Shown piece after piece: positions 58,081-64,000 of a stretch of 64,000 nucleotides of DNA. The stretch lies in contig JAITLV010000085.1 of the NCBI GenBank assembly GCA_031277685.1, positions 29,818 to 93,817 of the forward strand. Reading direction: 5' to 3'. This DNA comes from Sphingobacterium sp. GTDB lineage: Bacteria > Bacteroidota > Bacteroidia > Sphingobacteriales > Sphingobacteriaceae. Numbering within the stretch: position 1 is the stretch's first letter; each line of letters begins with the position of its first letter. A program made the position numbers and the translations under genes. The notes beneath the pieces were generated by a model. That model searched no databases and was not told the DNA's origin. It saw nothing but the letters and a program-made list of their open reading frames with translations.

Positions 58081-59282
58081 TCTATTACCACGTCCCTGAA
58101 AATACAATAAGGATTTTTCGGTGTGAGCTTAAAGGGAAAGGGATAATACCCCCAATTATTTCTAAATACCAAAGTCAATGCATCTCTTTTAAGTGCACCT
58201 GTTTGTTCCAGAATCGTCTTAAATTCATTCAGAAAGATTATTCGTCCTCCATTCTCTGCCAATTTTTCCACAATTATATTTTCGAGATTTTTATCGATAG
58301 GACAATTCATCCAATAATTAAATGATCGTTTACCACAATGTAAAAGAAACCCAAATCCGTGCTGTTTACAAAAATGTATCAATTGTTCAAGATCTCTATG
58401 AACCCGGCTATCGAGTATATCTTCTGGGCTAGCCTTTATTTCTGCAAGAAAACAGGAGCCGTCTTTGAGCAGAACCGCGAAATCTGGAGTATAAATATGA
58501 TCCTTATTCTTCTTTTGATAATTTATTGTGATGGGTTGTTCAAGATAGTATTCAACGATATCAGCGGACTCAAGTTTTTCTATAAATTGAAGCTCAGCAT
58601 GTGATTCATACTGGACATCTTTTTTTATTTTACTGCTATAAAAAACTCCGGAATGATACCTTGGATCGGCTATCACTCTCCGTTTGGGCTGTCGATCTAC
58701 AAATTGCTGCTTTTTCCAAAACTTGACATTATCAAACCAAATCACATGTGAGGATAAAAGATCTGCAAATTCTTTATTTTTTTTTGCCAATGTCCGAATT
58801 TGCCGTAGTTGATTTCTTGTTTCTCGGTCAAGTAGTTCCTTTTGCAATTTACAATAATCCATTGTCTCGCGGAGAGTCCGTTTGAATGGAATACAAAGGC
58901 ATACTACTAATTTAACCATTCTCAAGGTGGGCAGCTCCTCCATCTCAAATGAGCATAATCGTACGGTAGTTTTTAAAAGATCATCATTTTCATTGGAATT
59001 GGCATAGCTTTTTATGATCGAATTCATTTCTTTCATTGGGTCATCGTTTACGATCCTCCGCATCTTTTTAAGTGCTTTGACTCCGATTTGCCTGATCCGC
59101 TCCCGACTTAAATTCAATTCGGAGGCCAATACTACTTCTATGTCAGATATTGGTTCTTCCCAGTTAAATAACTCCGTAAGGACATGGATTTCTCGCTCGG
59201 TCAAATTTTTTCTCTTCAGTAGGTTTACATCATGTAAACATCTAGAGAAAATACTCAAAATCTTTAGTCCAATACTGGTCAT
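58062..59282 (-). CDS. sigma-70 region 4 helix-turn-helix fused to TnsA-like endonuclease domain
   Basis: A 406-residue cytosolic protein. Residues about 20-75 match sigma-70 region 4 (LTEREIHVLTELFNW ... LNLSRERIRQIGVKALKKMR). After a helical linker, residues about 215-330 resemble the TnsA N-terminal nuclease: SHAELQFIEKLE (candidate Glu), YTPDF (Asp267) and FLAEIKAS (Glu281, Lys283), the D...ExK pattern of the restriction-nuclease fold. A sigma2 domain is missing, so it is not a sigma factor. No TnsB, TnsC or transposon ends are seen. It may be a DNA-cutting protein directed by a promoter-type helix-turn-helix. Its role is unknown; defence or a domesticated transposition protein are possible. 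Confidence 0.75.
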   Translation of the reverse strand: MTSIGLKILSIFSRCLHDVNLLKRKNLTEREIHVLTELFNWEEPISDIEVVLASELNLSRERIRQIGVKALKKMRRIVNDDPMKEMNSIIKSYANSNENDDLLKTTVRLCSFEMEELPTLRMVKLVVCLCIPFKRTLRETMDYCKLQKELLDRETRNQLRQIRTLAKKNKEFADLLSSHVIWFDNVKFWKKQQFVDRQPKRRVIADPRYHSGVFYSSKIKKDVQYESHAELQFIEKLESADIVEYYLEQPITINYQKKNKDHIYTPDFAVLLKDGSCFLAEIKASPEDILDSRVHRDLEQLIHFCKQHGFGFLLHCGKRSFNYWMNCPIDKNLENIIVEKLAENGGRIIFLNEFKTILEQTGALKRDALTLVFRNNWGYYPFPFKLTPKNPYCIFRDVVIEKYFKT

Positions 59283-59590
59283 TATCTACAAAATTTCTGT
59301 CCTAAGTCATAATTTGTTTGGTACCATTTATCATAACGGCTCAAACAAATATAAGGATGTTGGGTCATTAATACCTAATCAGTTGATTAAATAGGTTGAA
59401 TTTTATTTGTTTTAACTTCTGGTAGAGTGGACCATATGAAAAGTAGTTCTAGTGCTTCTTAGTAGATTTATTCAGGTTAATTCCAAATACAATTTAGGAG
59501 ATCAATTTGTAACGGAAATTAGCAGTCACAAGCATCGAAATCTCTAATATCCCTATGAACCATTTCGCAGCGAAATATCGGTTCAACTAC
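59283..59590. other. intergenic stretch with weak repeat copy and hairpin
   Basis: No gene. 59498-59546 is a diverged third copy of repeat family B. At 59557-59584 the nested palindrome GAACC-ATTTCGC-A-GCGAAAT-ATC-GGTTC lies just beyond the end of the small broken gene on the minus strand and may terminate it. The promoter of the minus-strand nuclease-like gene should lie near 59290-59340. Confidence 0.5.
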
Positions 59591-59778
59591 TTATTTTTCC
59601 ATAAAATCAAAGGAAAATATAGTGCTTTGCATGACAGATGTATCATCAGGATCCTCGCATAGAAAGAAAGACCTGGCATTGTCCGATTTTTGTAGAGCGT
59701 AAGCCTGACCTCCACCCACAAAACAGGACATTTTAAAAGTAGAGAATTCGGGTATGAATTGCTAATTTTAATGTCCAT
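59591..59778 (-). pseudogene. small unknown gene with a one-base frameshift
   Basis: ATG at 59778 opens MDIKISNSYP; then the good coding frame continues one base off as EFSTFKMSCFVGGGQAYALQ, followed by KSDNARSFFLCEDPDDTS and a TAA at 59591-59593. Adding one base to the CCC run at 59750-59752 joins them into 62 residues. The unshifted frame gives a far less protein-like sequence. No family recognised. It lies 40 bases after the next minus-strand gene, so it would be in the same transcript. Confidence 0.45.
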
Positions 59779-59817
59779 AACGGTATAGGTTCTAAAATGA
59801 TCCGTATCGATTCAGTT

Positions 59818-60756
59818 CTATTGCAGATATGATGCTATCGGTGTCTGTCGGAATGTCTTAGTTTTCAATGATAGTGACGTCAAGTCATCAATAATGATTT
59901 CATCTTCTTGGAAATCAGTGATTATTTTTTCTTGAATGTTTGCATAATCCACAGAATCAATTATTTCACCAGAGATAATGTCGAAAATATATAATGTACC
60001 CCCTGCGTACGCATTTTGGTCACTCGCAGGCATAAATCCGTGAATACAACCCAAATTGCTCTTAGTTGTTATGATATTGTAACAGCAAATTCTATTATCA
60101 TTTTTAATTTTTGAAAAATTTATCGTCCATATCGGTTTCACCATATTGTCGTGTGTAAAGCAGTGCAATGAATTTTTTTTGTCACTTATCAATAAGTAGG
60201 TTTGGGTATTATCAAATTTGATCCAACTCGTACCGCCTACATTTTCAAGTTTTATTTCATCGAAATAGTGATTGTCAAAGTGATACCTCAAAATAGATTT
60301 TTTCTCTGTTGGAATATAAATAATATTGCTTTTAAGGTGTAAATCTGCATTGTACAGACTTTTGTCGACTTTATCTTTTTTGAAAACTACCTCACCGTTT
60401 TTAATATTTACACAACATAATCCACGATAATATTCAAGTAAAAAATAGTTAGATGATTTATCTATTATGCTTCTATATCCCAGGAACTTTTCTGTAGAAA
60501 AGAGTTGTTGTTTAGTCTCAATGTCAAAAGCTGTAATTGTCGTTTTATTTGTATTTCGTATTGTTAGCCAATTTTTGGAATTCAAAAGTATAATATGGCC
60601 ATTAGGGGCAAAATCTAAGAGGCGGAATTCTTCGAAACCAAGATTATTTAACATATTTAGGTTTGAATCTGTCAAGATTAAACCTTTTTTATCATCCTCT
60701 ATAATAGCCTTATTAATCTGTCCTCTATTAATAACTCTTTTATTTTCGATCCTCAT
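59818..60756 (-). CDS. hypothetical protein, probable beta-propeller
   Basis: A 312-residue cytosolic protein without signal or membrane segment. Repeated strands of the type TAFDIETKQQLFSTEKFLG, CCVNIKNGEVVFKK and LYIFDIISGEIIDSV, each ending in a short D/N-x-x-x-G turn, suggest a WD40/PQQ-like propeller. I do not recognise the family. It stands in a run of small minus-strand genes of accessory type. Confidence 0.6.
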   Translation of the reverse strand: MRIENKRVINRGQINKAIIEDDKKGLILTDSNLNMLNNLGFEEFRLLDFAPNGHIILLNSKNWLTIRNTNKTTITAFDIETKQQLFSTEKFLGYRSIIDKSSNYFLLEYYRGLCCVNIKNGEVVFKKDKVDKSLYNADLHLKSNIIYIPTEKKSILRYHFDNHYFDEIKLENVGGTSWIKFDNTQTYLLISDKKNSLHCFTHDNMVKPIWTINFSKIKNDNRICCYNIITTKSNLGCIHGFMPASDQNAYAGGTLYIFDIISGEIIDSVDYANIQEKIITDFQEDEIIIDDLTSLSLKTKTFRQTPIASYLQ

Positions 60757-60845
60757 ATTGTAATGCGCTAAGAGACTTGTTGTTATGTTTTATAATATTT
60801 GAGATTCTTACATGACATGTTTTGTCAATTCCTGATTTGAGCTTA

Positions 60846-61429
60846 TTAGTTTAGTATAACTAGATTAGCTTGTGAAAAGTCAATGGCTTTGTACCTATCT
60901 TTCATTTTCTTGTCGAGTATGACCTTGTCATCCGTGAATGAAACAGGAGGGGTTTTAAAATGCCAGGTTCCCAGATAGTTTAATGAGTTTTCTGTAATCT
61001 TAAAAGTAAAGCGTTCTAATTCATCTATATTTATCAGGCCAGCATTTACTTTATCTTCAAAACTATCTGTTGTATCCGTATTCTTAAAAATATACTCTGT
61101 ATACATTTTGTCACCATACCACTTACTATTGGTCCACCAATAATTTAGAATAGCGTAGTTACCCGGCTCAATGGTATATATGAAGATATTTTCCTTTGAT
61201 GATTTGAATGTCGGCTTCACTCTAAATGAAAAAAACTCCTTTGTTTCTGTATTGATCAAACGTATGTCCTGCGGAAAACCTCCACTGCTGAATCCTAATC
61301 GTTGGATGAAATTACCATAGATAATTGCTTTTCCACGAGGTATGCCGTCGTTACTTGCGACATCATCAAGGTGTTTAAGATCTTGTGCATTAATAAAAAA
61401 ACTAAGAATACTGCTATTATACGTTTCAT
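60846..61429 (-). pseudogene. exported protein of unknown function, split in a T7 tract within the signal peptide
   Basis: From ATG 61429-61427 the frame reads MKRIIAVFLVFLL, a clear signal peptide, but then leaves the coding frame. The matching mature part is in the -1 frame: INAQDLKHLDDVASNDGIPR and on without stop to 60846, about 190 residues in all. The break is the T7 tract (plus-strand A7 at 61395-61401). With eight Ts the start reads MKRIIAVFLVFFINAQ, a normal signal peptide. An annotator would probably see only 60846-61259. The family is unknown; the mature part is beta-rich with GNYAILNYWW. Confidence 0.6.
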
Positions 61430-61547
61430 TTCTAAAGCTGATATTGGCTGAAAAATATTTCTTGCCGACTTTAATTTAGATTAACTAGCTAGCCATAAAA
61501 CTATAATAAATACCCCATATTTTATGTGTCAATTATGAAATTAACGA

Positions 61548-61922
61548 TTATATAACACACCTATTTTCCCAATGAGTTTTTGCATTTACTTTTGTCATCC
61601 ATTTTTTTGATTTAAAAATCGAATCCCAATTCGGATAACATCCGTTCGTGAGGAGAGCAGAGCTGGTCGTGATTGTTTTGTAGTCTATTTGAAGTATCGA
61701 TGCCATTGCATCACGCAGTTTATAAAAAGCCTGTTGGCTTGTGCAGTCGTTCGAATGCGCTAGTTGAATTTTATTGGTGATGTGATCACATAGTTCACCA
61801 AAAGTGAAAATGTGCATCAGTTCAGTGCTCTCAAACTTCATGTCAAATGACTTTTCAAGTTTAACGAGTAAATCGCTTATATCGTCTGGATCTACATTTT
61901 CTAGTTCGTCGTCTGCCATCAT
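61548..61922 (-). CDS. hypothetical acyl-carrier-protein-like small protein, C-terminus possibly frameshifted
   Basis: A 124-residue acidic protein. DISDLLVKLEKSFDMKFEST and ELMHIFTFGELCDHITNKI look like the helices of an acyl-carrier-type fold, but the serine for phosphopantetheine is absent. CTSQQAFYKLRDAMASIL follows. After TTSSAL the sequence becomes less typical; inserting one base near 61653 would give PHERMLSELGFDF and an earlier stop at 61612. I recall related proteins ending in a helix plus LGF pattern, so a frameshift is possible but unproven. Confidence 0.5.
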   Translation of the reverse strand: MMADDELENVDPDDISDLLVKLEKSFDMKFESTELMHIFTFGELCDHITNKIQLAHSNDCTSQQAFYKLRDAMASILQIDYKTITTSSALLTNGCYPNWDSIFKSKKWMTKVNAKTHWENRCVI

Positions 61923-62073
61923 ATTGCTCTTACCAATTGGTTACAAAATACAAATTTGCTGTAAAAATAGCATTTAGTATTTTTTTAATACGCAATTGAA
62001 AATACTGTTTTCATTTAATAATCCGATAATCTATTCAAGCCGTGTTAGCGATCACCCAATGTTGCTATTGGTC

Positions 62074-62679
62074 TTAAGCTATCCAGGTATCCTCATATTT
62101 AACAACCTTCCATTTGCCTTTTATTTTTTCAAGAATAAAATACCAGCCCTGGCCACACAATCCACCGCAGATACGATCCACGGATACAAAGGCTTTTTGA
62201 CCATCATGTGTCAGAATAGGTAAGTGGAAGATCAACTTTGTTAAAAAACGTTCTTCCATAGTCAATCTATTGCTGTCTTTAACCATATACTTATGAACGA
62301 TTGCTTGGGGAATATGAACCGTATCCCTGGCTCTTGTCTGATTGAGAAAACCGATGGAATCCTGCTTACTATAATTAAGATGGATAAACAATTCCCTGAT
62401 TCCAATAGCATCTCCTGGGGGATAATCCTCATTGTAAGCCGTATGTATCATATCTTTGGTAAATCTGTTTTCAATATAAGTCTCAGATTTTTCTGTTGTG
62501 ATCAATCGACTGATATAAGTGTCATGGGTGAGTATCGCTTCCAGTATTTCTGCATAGTCTTTTTCAAAAGCGGAATAATTAAAAATTTTTTCCGGCGTTT
62601 TTGTTTTAAGTGTTTTTTTAGTTGTGCTTTGACAAGCTAAATCAAGAAATAAAACGGGTATTAAGAAGTATACTTTCAT
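62074..62679 (-). CDS. hypothetical lipoprotein
   Basis: A 201-residue protein with a lipoprotein-type start (MKVYFLIPVLFLDLACQ, Cys at about 16). The mature part is mostly helical (about 30-150), and the end has a Cys/Gly-rich turn CGGLCGQGWYFILEKIKGKW. Function unknown. It is divergent from the broken lipoprotein gene at 62795, with about 115 bases between them. Confidence 0.55.
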   Translation of the reverse strand: MKVYFLIPVLFLDLACQSTTKKTLKTKTPEKIFNYSAFEKDYAEILEAILTHDTYISRLITTEKSETYIENRFTKDMIHTAYNEDYPPGDAIGIRELFIHLNYSKQDSIGFLNQTRARDTVHIPQAIVHKYMVKDSNRLTMEERFLTKLIFHLPILTHDGQKAFVSVDRICGGLCGQGWYFILEKIKGKWKVVKYEDTWIA

Positions 62680-62794
62680 AAAATAGCACGAATGATTTAA
62701 CAGATGATGTCAAAATGTTTTCTTTTCCATAATGCAATTTACTAAATTCATTTATCAGGTTTTTATTTATGACCTCATTGGTAAATCATTAAAT

Positions 62795-63200
62795 ATGAAA
62801 GTCGCAATTTTGCTTTTTTTATTATCGTACCAGTCTCTTGTAGTTACTATACTGGCGAAATGATAGGAACTTACAGCCCTGCTAACTATACAAACACCTA
62901 TGATGTAATTCAACTAGCGACTAATAATATATATTATCGCCGGCTTTATGATAAGAATAAAAAGCTGGTGATGAAACTAAAGGAGAGTGGAAAGTAGATC
63001 ACGATTTAATTGTGTTTGAACCACCTTATTTTTGGAATTTGGATAGAGATTTAGTGAAGTTTCTTGAGCTTTTAAACGATACAATAAGTAATGGGATTGG
63101 ATATATAGGTGTAAATAACGGTGGGATAGAATTTTGCGTTGGTCATTTTTCCGCTGATATCCCAAATCAAAATTGTTATAAAAGAGTAACGGATGAATAG
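62795..63200 (+). pseudogene. small lipoprotein gene with two apparent single-base losses
   Basis: ATG 62795 opens MKVAILLF; the coding frame then continues at -1 after the T7 tract 62814-62820 as FIIVPVSCSYYTGEM (lipobox PVSC) to about 62979, and changes frame again to WKVDHDLIVFEPPYFWNLDR through VTDE and TAG at 63200. Adding one T to the T7 and one A at 62979-62981 joins all three into one protein of about 135 residues with a normal lipoprotein signal and the local sequence MKLKGEWKVDH. Family unknown. Confidence 0.6.
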
Positions 63201-63229
63201 CACCGTCCATCCCAAAAGGATTCGCAGCC

Positions 63230-63736
63230 TTATTCTTTTTTCGACTGTTCTATTATTCTCCTTTTAACATCATGATTGCTGCTGTATTTAATCTTATCTG
63301 AACCACATATCCCACACGCCAAAACTGTATATTTAAAAGGTTTTTTAAGCTGAAATTTATTTTTCGTTATTGGGCTATTAAGGTTTTTACAAGTTTCGCA
63401 ATAGCATTTGTTACGTTGTTCGCGTGGGATATTTAGATCTTCCATTTCGACGAATATTTTCATTTCCTCCAAGATGAATTCTTTTGAATTCTCAAGCGTA
63501 AGTCCTGTATTAAAAAGGGTTGAATTGTCGTACTTCAAATAGTCCAGATCCTCGTCAATTTCATAAAAGGAGATATATCTGTAGTTGTATCCGCTCGCGG
63601 ACACAATTTTCAACATTTGGCCAAAAGCATACTCTATACTGACCTCTTTTCTGATTGCTTTTTTTGCGATGGTTAAGGCATAGTTTTCCATTAAATCTTC
63701 TTCGCTTTTCTCTATATTCAACTTGAGATCAGCAAT
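63230..63736 (-). pseudogene. C-terminal part of a hypothetical zinc-ribbon protein
   Basis: About 165 residues following an in-frame TAA. It has a helical part (ENYALTIAKKAIRKEVSIEY) and a C-terminal Cys pattern CYCETC ... CGICG that could form a zinc ribbon. The first good ATG in the frame is at 63691, but the frame continues upstream across the TAA at 63737-63739 into the next entry, so both belong to one gene of about 230 codons. Confidence 0.55.
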
Positions 63737-63922
63737 TTATTTCCAAAAATAGATTTCGCGTTCTTCCGTAGATGCGTTATCCAAACCAGCTAAAATATAC
63801 AGGTTGTCACTCTCATATCCCAAGGTTAACACATTTACAGCCCATGTAACCAGATGTTTACTTTCAAAATAAGTCAATGCCCTTTCCGCATAGATTTCAA
63901 GTGTTAATTCTTCAAGTGTCAT
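63737..63922 (-). pseudogene. N-terminal part of the same hypothetical gene, ends at in-frame TAA
   Basis: 61 residues starting MTLEELTLEIYAERALTYFE and ending EREIYFWK before TAA. The next in-frame codons read IADLKLNIEKSEED, a smooth continuation. A single change (for example TCA to TAA) explains the break. The first part resembles small helical proteins of the DUF2247 kind, but I am not sure of this. Confidence 0.5.
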
Positions 63923-64000
63923 ATACTATAATTGCTAATCCTCATTTTACTAAACAAATATATTCTAAAGGTACGCAGGGTATTTGCGCAGTATATTTAT

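Noticed and set aside
58062..59282. Tn7-like transposon
   Set aside because: Only a TnsA-like domain is present; no TnsB, TnsC, TniQ or end repeats were found in the neighbouring sequence.
50382..63739. Idea that TAA is recoded as an amino acid in this organism
   Set aside because: TAA ends many intact genes here (for example 18037, 24836, 30788), so it is a normal stop; the two internal TAA codons are local events.
1..64000. CRISPR arrays, rRNA, tRNA and intact insertion sequences
   Set aside because: No regularly spaced direct repeats, no recognisable RNA genes and no complete transposase were seen; small ncRNAs cannot be ruled out by eye.

Overview
The window looks like a chromosome segment from a member of the Bacteroidota, most likely a Sphingobacterium/Pedobacter-type genome. 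The evidence is four SusC/SusD pairs, two FecI/FecR sigma/anti-sigma pairs with DUF4974-type FecR proteins, a hybrid two-component regulator, many lipoproteins, and low-GC DNA with an AT-rich intergenic style. No rRNA, tRNA, CRISPR array or intact insertion sequence was recognised. Layout: (1) 220-18037 is one tight plus-strand locus: S41 protease-thioredoxin fusion, TlpA-like thioredoxin, SusC with an STN domain, SusD, a zincin-like lipoprotein with a degenerate metal site, a GldA/GldFG-like ABC ATPase and permease, two consecutive MutS-like ATPases without a mismatch-recognition domain, then FecI and FecR. It reads as a peptide/protein-handling outer-membrane system of unknown purpose and is the best candidate for an undescribed system. 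(2) 18294-20136 holds a truncated DUF6984-like gene, the tail of a VOC-family gene, an AraC regulator and a dihydrofolate-reductase-like protein. (3) 20193-35227 is a fructan utilisation locus: divergent hybrid sensor with a periplasmic sugar-binding domain, MFS sugar symporter, fructokinase, SusC, SusD, a putative glycan-binding lipoprotein and two GH32 enzymes. Its content matches the Bacteroides thetaiotaomicron BT1754-BT1765 levan/fructan locus. (4) 35228-38527 is accessory: IS3 transposase tail, Imm26-like protein, MORN-like repeat protein, small lipoprotein and palindromic repeats. (5) 38528-48288 is a FecI/FecR-SusC(STN)-SusD-sulfatase-sulfatase locus, presumably for a sulfated glycan. 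(6) 48494-57531 has a SUKH-like gene, a membrane-spanning kelch/SARP regulator split by one in-frame TAA, SusC, SusD and a DUF3823 lipoprotein. (7) 57532-64000 is an accessory tail on mostly the minus strand: an unusual sigma-region-4/TnsA-like nuclease fusion and a row of small genes, several apparently broken by single-base losses or a stop codon. Two of these breaks fall in identical T7 tracts inside signal peptides. How the parts work together: the STN domain is present in exactly the two SusC proteins that have FecI/FecR partners and absent in the two that sit next to other regulators (hybrid sensor; kelch/SARP). This supports the regulatory assignments. All function calls rest on reading motifs by eye; no database search was possible.
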